A DNA stretch of 20,559 nt, from the NCBI GenBank assembly GCA_031422555.1, contig JANPLZ010000068.1, positions 1 through 20,559 on the forward strand. The letters are read 5' to 3'. The position numbers and the translations under genes are program-made. Below the pieces are notes generated by a model. The model saw only the letters and a list, made by a program, of their open reading frames with translations. It searched no databases and had not been told where the DNA came from. Below are positions 1 through 6,800 of this stretch, piece after piece; positions within the stretch are counted from its first letter, which is position 1; each line of letters begins with the position of its first letter. This DNA is from JANNAT01 sp031422555. Its GTDB lineage: Bacteria; Pseudomonadota; Alphaproteobacteria; Rhodobacterales; Rhodobacteraceae.

Positions 1-152
1 CGCGGCGTGGTGCGGGTGTAGATGCGGCTGGCGTGTTCGTGGGCAGCGATGGCATCCAGATAGCATTCGGTCAGTTCGACCGGGTTGATCTTGCCTTCCC
101 CGATGCCCCGGCCAAGATCGCCCACTGTCATCCAAAGCCAATTGTCTGCCAT
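1..152 (-). CDS. Amidase family protein, N-terminal fragment
   Basis: This is the 5' end of a minus-strand gene that leaves the window at position 1, so only about 50 residues are visible. It begins MADNWLWMTVGDLGRGIGEG and continues with KINPVELTECYLDAI, the typical opening helix of amidase-signature enzymes (GatA-like, where a related 'S/N-P-V-E-L' stretch precedes the catalytic core). The Ser-Ser-Lys catalytic region lies outside the window, so substrate and activity cannot be judged. The start is supported by an AGGAG ribosome binding site about 7 bases upstream. The gene is divergent from the flavin hydroxylase, with 79 bp between the start codons. The amidase call rests on the N-terminal pattern only; I am fairly sure of the family and not of the function. 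Confidence 0.7.
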   Translation of the reverse strand, partial: MADNWLWMTVGDLGRGIGEGKINPVELTECYLDAIAAHEHASRIYTRTTP

Positions 153-197
153 GTCATTCTCCTGCGTTCGGCGAAAGGGTAGCGGCAAGGCGGCGCA

Positions 198-225
198 TGG
201 ACAATCCCGTGTCGGGCGGCATAAT
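198..225 (+). promoter_or_regulatory. Candidate promoter giving a leaderless hydroxylase mRNA
   Basis: TGGACA (198-203) and CATAAT (220-225) are separated by 16 bp and resemble sigma-70 -35 and -10 boxes. The -10 box ends only 6 bases before the ATG at 232, which would place transcription initiation at or next to the start codon. There is no convincing Shine-Dalgarno sequence before this ATG, which fits a leaderless transcript. Seen by eye only. Confidence 0.4.
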
Positions 226-231
226 TGTGCA

Positions 232-1461
232 ATGACCTATGATGCAGATATTGTGATTGCGGGGGGCGGGCTGAACGGGCCCGCCTTGGCCTTGGCACTG
301 GCGCAAGGTGGCTTTCGTGTGACGGTGATCGATGCGCGTCCGGCAATGGCGCGGGCAGATGCCGGGTTTGACGGCCGGGCCTATGCGCTGGCGATTGCGT
401 CAAAAAGGATGCTGACGGTGTTGGGGATTTGGGCAGAGGTCGGGGAAAAGACGCAAGCCATTTTGCAGATCAAGGCCAGTGATGGGCTGGCAGGCCGGGG
501 GCCTTCGCCGTTTTACCTGACCTTTGATCATGCTGAAATTGAAGAAGGCCCGATGGGTTTCATGCTGGAAGACCGGCATTTGTATGCTGCGTTTTTGGCG
601 GCCATGCAGGCAGAACCACTGATTACCTTGCTGTCGGGGCAAAGTGTCATGGCACAAGAGGCCGCTGCGCAGGGGATCACGGTCACGCTGGCATCGGGCG
701 CACAGATATCTGCCCGCGTGCTGATCGGCTGTGACGGGCGCGGGTCTGGCACGGCTACGCGCGCAGGCATCAAACGCGTTGGCTGGGGCTACGGGCAAAC
801 TGCGCTGGTGACGGCCGTGGCCCATACCCTGCCCCACAACGGCGTGGCACATCAGTTTTTCATGCCCGGCGGGCCGTTGGCGATTTTGCCGCTACATGGT
901 GGGTATCGTTCGTCCATCGTCTGGGGCGAAACAGAGGCTGCCGCGACGGCCATTCAGGCACTGCCGGATCGGGAGTATCTGGATGCCTTGCGGCCCCGGT
1001 TTGGCGATTTTCTAGGTGAGATTTCGCTGGCGGGGGATCGGTTTACCTATCCGCTGTCACTTAGTCTGGTGCAAAGTTTCATCGCCCCCCGATTGGCCTT
1101 GGTGGGTGATGCGGCGCACGGCGTGCATCCGATTGCGGGGCAAGGCTTGAACCTTGGGCTGCGCGATGTCGCGGCCTTGGCGCAGGTGCTGATTGAGGCA
1201 TCACGGCGCGGCGAAGATATCGGCGCGGCTGACGTGCTGGCGCGGTATCAACGCTGGCGGCGGTTTGATGCAACGGCACTGGCGCTGGGAATGGATGGCG
1301 TGAACCGGCTGTTTTCCAACGATAATCCGCTGCTGCGGGCCGGGCGTGATCTGGGGTTGGGCATTGTGAACGCCATCCCCGGCTTGCGCCGGACGTTCAT
1401 CCGGCAGGCGGCGGGGTTGACCGGGGATTTGCCAAAACTGCTGGCCGGGCAGGCGATTTAG
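232..1461 (+). CDS. UbiH/UbiF/COQ6-family FAD-dependent ubiquinone-biosynthesis hydroxylase
   Basis: This 409-residue flavoprotein monooxygenase is predicted to hydroxylate the aromatic ring of ubiquinone precursors at the inner membrane. The N-terminus carries the FAD dinucleotide-binding motif GGGLNG (residues 11-16). The middle has the DG motif (IGCDGRGSG). The second FAD-binding segment LVGDAAH, with G292-D293, is followed by the family signature HPIAGQGLNLGLRDV. The length is normal for the family. An upstream in-frame extension to position 85 overlaps the divergent amidase start. I chose the ATG at 232 because MTYDADIVIAGGG matches the usual short lead-in to the flavin motif. The Shine-Dalgarno sequence is weak or absent. 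Which ring position is hydroxylated (UbiH, UbiF or the alphaproteobacterial UbiL role) cannot be decided from sequence alone, so no symbol is given. Confidence 0.9.
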   Translation: MTYDADIVIAGGGLNGPALALALAQGGFRVTVIDARPAMARADAGFDGRAYALAIASKRMLTVLGIWAEVGEKTQAILQIKASDGLAGRGPSPFYLTFDHAEIEEGPMGFMLEDRHLYAAFLAAMQAEPLITLLSGQSVMAQEAAAQGITVTLASGAQISARVLIGCDGRGSGTATRAGIKRVGWGYGQTALVTAVAHTLPHNGVAHQFFMPGGPLAILPLHGGYRSSIVWGETEAAATAIQALPDREYLDALRPRFGDFLGEISLAGDRFTYPLSLSLVQSFIAPRLALVGDAAHGVHPIAGQGLNLGLRDVAALAQVLIEASRRGEDIGAADVLARYQRWRRFDATALALGMDGVNRLFSNDNPLLRAGRDLGLGIVNAIPGLRRTFIRQAAGLTGDLPKLLAGQAI

Positions 1462-1488
1462 CGGCGCTGTGCGGTCAACGCAGTCCTC

Positions 1489-1517
1489 GACCAGATCGGG
1501 GACCAGATCGGGGACCA
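1489..1517. repeat. Tandem 12-bp direct repeat (2.4 copies)
   Basis: GACCAGATCGGG occurs at 1489-1500 and again at 1501-1512, followed by a partial third copy GACCA (1513-1517). It lies in the 122-bp gap between the convergent hydroxylase and Trm112-family genes, immediately before a perfect palindromic element. It is too short for a CRISPR array; replication slippage is the simplest origin. Confidence 0.85.
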
Positions 1518-1534
1518 CTTGCTTTGCGGGTGAG

Positions 1535-1555
1535 GCCCCGGATCAAGTCCGGGGC
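1535..1555. repeat. Palindromic repeat-like stem-loop between convergent genes
   Basis: GCCCCGGA (1535-1542) and TCCGGGGC (1548-1555) form a perfect 8-bp stem with a 5-base loop (tcaag). No T-tract follows on either strand, so it is not a classical intrinsic terminator. From memory, the pattern CCGGATCAAGTCCGG recurs between genes in many alphaproteobacterial genomes, so a dispersed REP-like element is likely. It may still protect the 3' ends of both converging transcripts. Confidence 0.6.
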
Positions 1556-1583
1556 TGCGCCATCGGTGTGAACGCAAACCGCT

Positions 1584-1766
1584 TCAATCCAGTTGCCGCG
1601 CCTCTGACACCAGCATGATCGGGATGCCATCACGGATCGGAAAGGCAAGACCAGCGCCCCGCGATACCAGTTCCTGACGGTCGGCATCGTAGTTCAGCAG
1701 GCCTTGGGTCAACGGACACACCAAGGCTTCCAGCATGCGGCGGTCAACCACGGTTTGATCGGTCAT
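1584..1766 (-). CDS. Trm112/UPF0434-family small protein
   Basis: This 60-residue protein belongs to the Trm112p-like family (COG2835). In eukaryotes and archaea the family acts as an activating partner of methyltransferases; the bacterial role is poorly defined. It shows the typical N-terminal RRMLEALVCPLTQG, and later the conserved FPIRDGIPIMLVSEAR near the C-terminus. The zinc-type cysteine pairs of archaeal members are reduced to a single Cys, as often seen in bacteria. The ATG overlaps the TGA of the upstream LON-domain gene (ATGA), pointing to translational coupling. It is the last gene of a minus-strand cluster behind cnoX and the LON-domain gene. Family confidence is high, function unknown. 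Confidence 0.9.
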   Translation of the reverse strand: MTDQTVVDRRMLEALVCPLTQGLLNYDADRQELVSRGAGLAFPIRDGIPIMLVSEARQLD

Positions 1767-2404
1767 TGCATCACTTCATCCCCGGTGCCGCCGCGCAGGG
1801 AAAATTCAAACAAGGTCACCAGCGTTTCGCGGCGGGTTTCCAAAGACGGCGCTTCCAGCAGGGCTTGCTTATCCTCAGGCTCGAACGGGCAAAGCATCGA
1901 CAGGGAATTGATCAGCAATTCCGCCTCCGCCTCTTTCAGGCTGCCCCAATCGGTGGACAGCTCCATCGCTTGAAAATAGCGGCCCAACGTGGCCAGAAAC
2001 GGCGCGCGGTCAAAACCCTTGTCATCTTCGCTGGCACCAAGATCACGCGCAAACGGCGCCCAATCCACGGTGCAACGGCGATAGGGCGTAAATCCAGTGA
2101 TTTCTTGCAGCACCCGAAACCGCGAGATGCCCGACAGGGTGACCATATAGCGGCCATCCTCGGTTTCGGAAAAGCCGGTCAAGCGGCCAGCGCAACCGAT
2201 GGAATGCAGGCGCTTTTCTTCAGACCCCGGCACTTCGCGCGGTTGCACCATACCGATCAGACGGTGCTTGGTTTTCATCGCGTCTTCCAGCATCTGCAAA
2301 TAACGCGGCTCGAAAATGTGCAGTGGCAGTTTGGCGCGCGGCAGCAGCAGCGCACCTGACAGCGGAAACACTGGGATCGTATCGGGAAGGTCGATGTTTT
2401 TCAT
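1763..2404 (-). CDS. LON peptidase substrate-binding domain protein (no protease domain)
   Basis: This 213-residue protein consists of a LON N-terminal substrate-binding domain without the AAA+ ATPase or Ser-Lys protease domains of full Lon. The opening IPVFPLSGALLLPRAKLPLHIFEPRY is the classic LON-domain first strand and 'IFEPRY' motif. The later GCAGRLTGFSETEDGRYMVTL stretch matches the second half of the domain. Standalone LON-domain proteins are widespread in proteobacteria, and their role (substrate recognition or adaptor) is unproven. An AGGG ribosome binding site lies just upstream. The gene starts 29 bp after the cnoX stop and overlaps the Trm112-family start, so the three are probably co-transcribed. 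Confidence 0.92.
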   Translation of the reverse strand: MKNIDLPDTIPVFPLSGALLLPRAKLPLHIFEPRYLQMLEDAMKTKHRLIGMVQPREVPGSEEKRLHSIGCAGRLTGFSETEDGRYMVTLSGISRFRVLQEITGFTPYRRCTVDWAPFARDLGASEDDKGFDRAPFLATLGRYFQAMELSTDWGSLKEAEAELLINSLSMLCPFEPEDKQALLEAPSLETRRETLVTLFEFSLRGGTGDEVMQ

Positions 2405-2433
2405 GATATCCCTAACCTAGGGCTGTTCTTCAA

Positions 2434-3351
2434 TCAGGCAAATATCATTGACGAAAGTTTGCGCCGCCCCTTCAGAACGATCGGGTCTTGCGGTTTCAGG
2501 GCCTCGAAAATCGTGAAAAGCTGCGCTTTGGCGGCGCCATCGTTCCACTCGCGATCTTTGCGGAACAACTCCAGCAGGGCATCTACCGCTTCGTCAATCT
2601 TGCCTTCGGCATGCAGCGCCAAAGCAAGGTCATATCGGGCTTGCAGATTGTCGGGGTCGGCCTCTACCGCGCCGCGCAGCACGTCTTCTGGACCGGCACT
2701 TGCAGCCTGACGCGCCAGTTCGATCTGGGCGCGCACGGCTTCAAGGTCTTTTGATTTTGCTATCGTGGTCGGGGCCGCATCAACCAGCGCCTGCGCCTGA
2801 TCCATTTCGCCCATCGCCAGATGCGCACGGGCAAGGCCACCGTAAGCGGCCGCATTGTCAGGCTCTTCGCCAAGGATTGCGGCAAAGGTTTCGGCGGCAT
2901 CAACAGCTGCACCGTCATCAAGCATCGCCTCGGCGGCTTCCAGCGCTTCGCCTAAGCCGCCATCCCCTGCGAGAGCGGCGACACGGTCGATGAAGGCCTT
3001 AATTTCCGATCCTGGCACGGCGCCCTGAAAGCCATCAACGGGTTGCCCTTTCCAGAAGGCATACACCATCGGAATGGATTGGATGCGCAACTGCCCGGCG
3101 ATGCGCTGGTTCTGATCGACGTCGATCTTGACCATGCGCACTTTGCCGTTAGCACCTTTGACTCCCGCCTCCAGTGCCGGGCCAAGGGTTTTGCACGGCC
3201 CGCACCACGGCGCCCAGAAATCGACGATCACGGGAACGGTCTGGCTCATCTCGATCACGTCAGCCATGAAACTGGCCTCGGTGCCATCCTTGATCAAATC
3301 GCCCAATGGCACCGCCGCGTTTGCAGCAGAGTTTTCACCAAAACCGATCAT
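2434..3351 (-). CDS. cnoX: Thioredoxin-TPR co-chaperone/chaperedoxin, CnoX (YbbN) family
   Basis: This 305-residue protein has an N-terminal thioredoxin domain (about residues 15-130) and a C-terminal tetratricopeptide-like region, the architecture of CnoX/YbbN, which holds oxidised client proteins and hands them to GroEL or DnaK. The motif FWAPWCGPCK puts the redox cysteines at C50 and C53. E. coli CnoX lacks this intact pair, so a reductase activity is possible here. The conserved cis-Pro region reads IQSIPMVYAF. Repeated helical segments after residue 140 (GEALEAAEAMLDDGA; AAYGGLARAHLAMGE; LQARYDLALALHAEG) are TPR-like. I chose the ATG at 3351 because GAGGG sits 6 bases upstream; a second ATG four codons earlier (3363) and a longer frame to 3417 are less well supported. 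It heads the cnoX/LON-domain/Trm112 cluster. Confidence 0.88.
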   Translation of the reverse strand: MIGFGENSAANAAVPLGDLIKDGTEASFMADVIEMSQTVPVIVDFWAPWCGPCKTLGPALEAGVKGANGKVRMVKIDVDQNQRIAGQLRIQSIPMVYAFWKGQPVDGFQGAVPGSEIKAFIDRVAALAGDGGLGEALEAAEAMLDDGAAVDAAETFAAILGEEPDNAAAYGGLARAHLAMGEMDQAQALVDAAPTTIAKSKDLEAVRAQIELARQAASAGPEDVLRGAVEADPDNLQARYDLALALHAEGKIDEAVDALLELFRKDREWNDGAAKAQLFTIFEALKPQDPIVLKGRRKLSSMIFA

Positions 3352-3430
3352 CGCAACCCTCATCTGGTTCACTTTGCCCTTTATATGAGGGGTGGCCGCG
3401 AAAAGTCCAAGAGGCAAGGCTGCTACTGCC

Positions 3431-3463
3431 TTTCATCTTGGTCCAAATATCCCCGCCGGAGGC
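3431..3463 (-). repeat. Rhodobacteraceae-type dispersed intergenic repeat
   Basis: Read on the minus strand this begins GCCTCCGGCGGGGATATTTG and continues with ACCAAGATGAAA. I recognise the GCCTCCGGCGGGGATATTT core as a motif scattered between genes in Rhodobacteraceae genomes; this is recall, not a search result. It sits in the 144-bp gap between the 97-residue membrane protein gene and cnoX. No T-tract terminator is associated with it. Confidence 0.5.
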
Positions 3464-3495
3464 TTCAATCTGCGCCGCGCAGTCCAGAGATCAGA

Positions 3496-3789
3496 TCAAA
3501 GTGCTGATTGTGGCAGGCAGCTTGCCAATCCGGCGGGCAACACAAGGCGCGCGCCGGATGCATATAGGTCCGCCACCAGATCCGGCCCGCCGCGCAGGGT
3601 TACACTGTGGGGGCCAATGGCGGTTATCGCAGCACCTTTGGGCAGGCCTGCCAGCAGGGCCGCATTCGGCCACAGCACCAAAGCCTGCGGTGCATCGCCT
3701 GAGAACCGCATTACGGCTGCCAGAATAGCGATCCACGCGGTGGCCACCACGGGCATGGCCAGCAAGATACGGCGGGCGTCAATAGTCAT
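3496..3789 (-). CDS. Small single-span membrane protein of unknown function
   Basis: This 97-residue protein has one clear hydrophobic segment near the N-terminus (RILLAMPVVATAWIAILAAV, about residues 6-25). A roughly 70-residue tail with alternating hydrophobic strands follows (ALVLWPNAALLAGLP; AAITAIGPHSVTLRG; ARLVLPAGLASCLP). The positive charge before the segment suggests that the tail faces the periplasm. The ATG lies inside the end of the upstream 349-residue gene, with an 11-bp overlap in another frame, so translation is probably coupled. It is the last gene of the FAD-oxidase operon. I have the impression that similar short proteins occur in other Rhodobacteraceae but cannot name the family. 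A longer frame starting at 3840 is less likely because it would extend further into the upstream gene. Confidence 0.7.
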   Translation of the reverse strand: MTIDARRILLAMPVVATAWIAILAAVMRFSGDAPQALVLWPNAALLAGLPKGAAITAIGPHSVTLRGGPDLVADLYASGARLVLPAGLASCLPQSAL

Positions 3790-4828
3790 GGATATGTTCG
3801 ATCTGTGCGCTGTTGCCATTCTGGCGCAAGGCATCTGCAAGGCCCGACACCTTGACCAGCATCAAATGACGATAGCCGGGGTTGCCTTGCCGCGCAAAGC
3901 GGTGCAACGCGCCCAGATCAACGGATGCGTCAGTGATTGCGGTGTAAAGAATGTCGTCATTGCCGGCGATTTCCACAAAATTGGCCCCCTGCCCCGCCAG
4001 TTGTCGGGCCAGATCGGTGAATGCGCGGTAGCGCGGGGTTTCGATCTCTACCCCCTCTGGCCGCTCGGCAATCACTTTGATGCCCGTGATTTGGGCCAGT
4101 GCAGCCGGATCGATGTCTTTGACAAGCACCCGCATGGTCAGCGCGTCTGCGCCAACGCCCGCAACAGCGGCCTCGATCAGCCTCGCGTAAGCGGCCTTGG
4201 CGCGGAATTCCAGACCAAGCGCGAAGCGGCGTTCAATATCGCGCGGGGCGCTGGTGGCGGCGGCACCCAGTGAGGTGGCATCTGCGGTAAAATCCCATTT
4301 GTACCACGGCACTTGTTGCAGAAAGGTGGCGTAATCTCCGGCTTGGGTGGCCGACAGATCATCGAGCGATGCGTGGGTTTCGCCGCGGATCAGGGTTGCG
4401 ATGCGACCCACAGTTTCCTCATACGCAGCCTTCAGCAGCAGTTCGGCAGAAAAACTGGCCCCGATGGTATAAACCATCTGCTTGGTTTCCCACGGCACGC
4501 CACCATGCGACGCGGCGGTTTGCGACAGCGCACAAAGCGAGGTCCAGAATCCGGTGATCGACGAAAGATAAGCAAAATCATGCGGATCTGCGTTGGCGAT
4601 CACTTCTGCATAATCATCATAGGCATGCACGATATGCCATTCGGGATAGGTCAGCAGGGTGCGGGATTCGGGGCGGCGGTCGGCCTCGGGTAAGATCGGG
4701 GCATAAGTGTCTGTGGTTGGTGTGCCGCGACAGGCGGTTTCGACGTAAACAATCGGCGCCATCAAACCAATGACGGCAATCAGCGCCAGCATGATCAGGC
4801 GCCGGGTCCAGCGCAAAAGCCACCTCAT
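3779..4828 (-). CDS. Conserved membrane-anchored protein of unknown function
   Basis: This 349-residue protein opens with MRWLLRWTRR and a transmembrane anchor (about residues 11-30, LIMLALIAVIGLMAPIVYV), so most of it is probably periplasmic. I do not recognise the family. Features that look conserved are a Tyr/His-rich stretch RTLLTYPEWHIVHAYDDYAE (about 56-75), FWTSLCAL, and an amphipathic region ETKQMVYTIGASFSAELLLKAAYEETVGR. The C-terminal part (FARQGNPGYRHLMLVKVSGL) contains regularly spaced hydrophobic positions. An AGGAA ribosome binding site precedes the ATG. The start overlaps the stop of the upstream membrane-protein gene (ATGA), and the end overlaps the next gene by 11 bp, so it belongs to the FAD-oxidase operon. 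It may be a partner or maturation factor of that oxidase; this is inference from context only. Confidence 0.82.
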   Translation of the reverse strand: MRWLLRWTRRLIMLALIAVIGLMAPIVYVETACRGTPTTDTYAPILPEADRRPESRTLLTYPEWHIVHAYDDYAEVIANADPHDFAYLSSITGFWTSLCALSQTAASHGGVPWETKQMVYTIGASFSAELLLKAAYEETVGRIATLIRGETHASLDDLSATQAGDYATFLQQVPWYKWDFTADATSLGAAATSAPRDIERRFALGLEFRAKAAYARLIEAAVAGVGADALTMRVLVKDIDPAALAQITGIKVIAERPEGVEIETPRYRAFTDLARQLAGQGANFVEIAGNDDILYTAITDASVDLGALHRFARQGNPGYRHLMLVKVSGLADALRQNGNSAQIEHIHDY

Positions 4829-5217
4829 GGCCGTGTTCCTGCAAACAGCGCAAAGCCACCAAGGACAATGTGCGGCGTGTTGGCAAGGATTTTGAAGCCG
4901 AACGGAAGATCCAGCACGCCATTGGTGAAAATGCCCAGATCAAGGTAGCCCGATCCGACCGCCAGCCCCATCGCGCCATCCGCCAGATACAATGCGCCAA
5001 ACAGCGTGAGGAAAAGTTTGGCGGCGCGCTTGGATGTTAATGCCGCGCCCAGCGCCCACAGGGCCGACCCCAGATGCAGTGCGTCATCAAAGATATCCAG
5101 CGCGAAGATGCCAAAGGCCCGGCCCTGATCATCGGTCAGGCCGGGAATGTAGTTCAGCGCCGCAACAAGCGTCAGCACGAAGAAATAGCCCAGCGCGATT
5201 TTTTGATGTCCGCTCAT
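4825..5217 (-). CDS. Four-helix integral membrane protein (DUF4383/DoxX-like)
   Basis: This 130-residue protein has four predicted membrane segments: ALGYFFVLTLVAALNYI; the region around DIFDDALHLGSALWALGAAL; KLFLTLFGALYLADGAMGLAV; and PHIVLGGFALFAG. Two of the segments contain a histidine in similar settings (DDALHLGSALWALG and ANTPHIVLGGFALF), a pattern typical of DUF4383-like small membrane proteins. Heme or quinone contact is conceivable but unproven. I chose the ATG at 5217 because GAGGG lies 5 bases upstream; the longer frame to 5259 overlaps the oxidase gene. It lies 7 bp after the FAD-oxidase stop and overlaps the next start by 4 bp. Function unknown; a membrane partner of the oxidase is plausible. 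Confidence 0.8.
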   Translation of the reverse strand: MSGHQKIALGYFFVLTLVAALNYIPGLTDDQGRAFGIFALDIFDDALHLGSALWALGAALTSKRAAKLFLTLFGALYLADGAMGLAVGSGYLDLGIFTNGVLDLPFGFKILANTPHIVLGGFALFAGTRP

Positions 5218-5224
5218 GTTGCCC

Positions 5225-6697
5225 TCATAGTGTTGCAAGATACCGATCCCAAAGCGCATTCCTGAACCGCAAATCCGGGTCTATTTGCCGCTTCAGCGCC
5301 GCCAGTTCCGCAGCGCGCGGATAACAGCGCTGAAACTGCGCCGTGGTGGCGTGCAGGCGGTAGGGCAGGTAATAACTGCCGCCCATGGCCAGCACCGCCT
5401 CGATCAGGTTTTGCGTCATCCAGGCCATATCCACTTCGGCGCGGGCGGTCATTTCCTGACTGAACAGCAGGACGGACGCGATGCGCGGGCCATCCGGGGC
5501 ATAGGACAGCAGGCTTGTGCTGTCTTGTTCGACCCAACGCAGGGTGATGTTCAGCAGATCCTGATACGACCCCGGAATGATATCGCGACAGGCCGCCACG
5601 AAATCATTGAAGCGGTCGGGAGCGACGAAATATTCGTGCAAAATATCCGTCCGGGTCGGATCATGGTCATCCAGTGTGATGACGGGTTCGTTGAAAAGAC
5701 TGTTGCGCGTGGCAGGGCCTGTCATCTTTGCCCAAAGACCCGTCTCGATACCCCAACGCCGGCGCTTGACCCAATCATTGCCGACCTGCGCGCGAAACAC
5801 CGGACGCGACAGTTTGGACAGGACGCCTGATCCGCTGGCAGGCGGCACATCGCCATCGACGGGGCGAAAGCTGATCATCACGGCATCCTGAAAAAAGCCG
5901 TCCCGATCAACATTCAGGCGCCCGTAGGCCATTGGCACCTCTTTCACGACCGGGGTGAAGGCGGCGGCAAAATTGGCCACTGGCATGGTCTGAAATGTGG
6001 GTTCCAAAAGCTGGTTGGGGGCATGTTCCACCTCCATCTCGGTGATCATTCCGATCAGGCCGTAGCCGCCCATGGCGGCCGCAAACAGGTTTGTGTTTTC
6101 TGTGCGGGATGCAGTGATCAGACTGCCATCGGCCAGCATCATCTGCAAAGACCGCACAGTTGCCCCCATCGGGCCATGTGCTGTGGCCCAGCCATGGGCA
6201 TTGACGCTGAAGGTGGAAGCGACGGCAAAATCATTGTTGGATTGCATGACCTTGGGGGCAAGGCCCAAAGGATCAAGGGCGCTTATAACTTGGCTCCAGC
6301 GGGTGCCGGCCTGCACTTTGTAGGTGTCGGACCCAGTTTCAACCGACACAAACGGGCTGTCATAGGTGATCGCATGGCCGTCACGCGGAATTGCCTGACC
6401 GCCCATCGAATGGCGCGCTGCCCCGATGCTAACCGCGCGCCCTTCGGTTTTGGCGGCGGCAAGTTCGGCGCGCAGAGCAGCGATAAAGCTATCGCCAAGC
6501 GGTTCCTTGATCACGGCATGACGGAAAATCGGGGTTTCGCTCAGCAGGCTTGCATCGTTGAGAAGGGCGTCGCCTGATTGCGGAACAATTACGCCAGCGC
6601 CCGTCAGCGACGGGTTTTGCGGCCCTAAAACCCTCGCGGCGTAAGCCCCGATCGCCGCCCCCGCCCCCAACAATGCCGCCCGTCGCGCAAATGCCAT
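5225..6697 (-). CDS. FAD-binding oxidase of the VAO/PCMH family (sugar-lactone or alditol oxidase-like)
   Basis: This 490-residue flavoenzyme has the layout of D-arabinono-1,4-lactone/alditol oxidase-type proteins. The N-terminal FAD-binding domain includes GAARHSMGGQ, with H96-S97 at the position used for covalent FAD attachment in this superfamily. The second FAD segment is TFSVNAHGWATAHGP. The C-terminal segment YLPYRLHATTAQFQRCYP ends in KRQIDPDLRFRNALWDRYL, typical of the substrate/cap end. The N-terminus MAFARRAALLGAGAAIGAYAA has an Arg pair and a hydrophobic stretch, so Tat-type export or membrane anchoring is possible, although the full SRRxFLK consensus is absent. GGAGA lies 7 bases before the chosen ATG; the upstream frame to 6739 adds 14 unlikely residues. 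It is first in a four-gene operon with three membrane proteins. Substrate unknown. Confidence 0.85.
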   Translation of the reverse strand: MAFARRAALLGAGAAIGAYAARVLGPQNPSLTGAGVIVPQSGDALLNDASLLSETPIFRHAVIKEPLGDSFIAALRAELAAAKTEGRAVSIGAARHSMGGQAIPRDGHAITYDSPFVSVETGSDTYKVQAGTRWSQVISALDPLGLAPKVMQSNNDFAVASTFSVNAHGWATAHGPMGATVRSLQMMLADGSLITASRTENTNLFAAAMGGYGLIGMITEMEVEHAPNQLLEPTFQTMPVANFAAAFTPVVKEVPMAYGRLNVDRDGFFQDAVMISFRPVDGDVPPASGSGVLSKLSRPVFRAQVGNDWVKRRRWGIETGLWAKMTGPATRNSLFNEPVITLDDHDPTRTDILHEYFVAPDRFNDFVAACRDIIPGSYQDLLNITLRWVEQDSTSLLSYAPDGPRIASVLLFSQEMTARAEVDMAWMTQNLIEAVLAMGGSYYLPYRLHATTAQFQRCYPRAAELAALKRQIDPDLRFRNALWDRYLATL

Positions 6698-6787
6698 ACA
6701 CAAGTCTCCGTGCCATATTGACCTACCGCTACGGTGCAATGTTTGGTCTGCGCCAGGCAGTCAGGAATACCCTATCTGGCAACATAC

Positions 6788-6800
6788 TGACGCTGCGTCA
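6788..6800. repeat. Short palindrome at the xth stop codon
   Basis: TGACGC-t-GCGTCA is a perfect 6+1+6 inverted repeat that includes the xth stop codon. No T-run follows in the direction of transcription, so it is not an obvious terminator. It could be a weak stem-loop or a chance palindrome in GC-rich DNA. It lies upstream of the FAD-oxidase operon, about 90 bp from that start. Confidence 0.3.

Noticed and set aside
1489..1517. Possible CRISPR or attachment-site repeat
   Set aside because: Only 2.4 copies of a 12-mer with no spacers, no cas genes, no integrase and no tRNA nearby.
1766..2359. 197-codon plus-strand frame opposite the LON-domain gene
   Set aside because: The LON-domain protein on the other strand has clear family motifs. 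The plus-strand product is compositionally biased and featureless.
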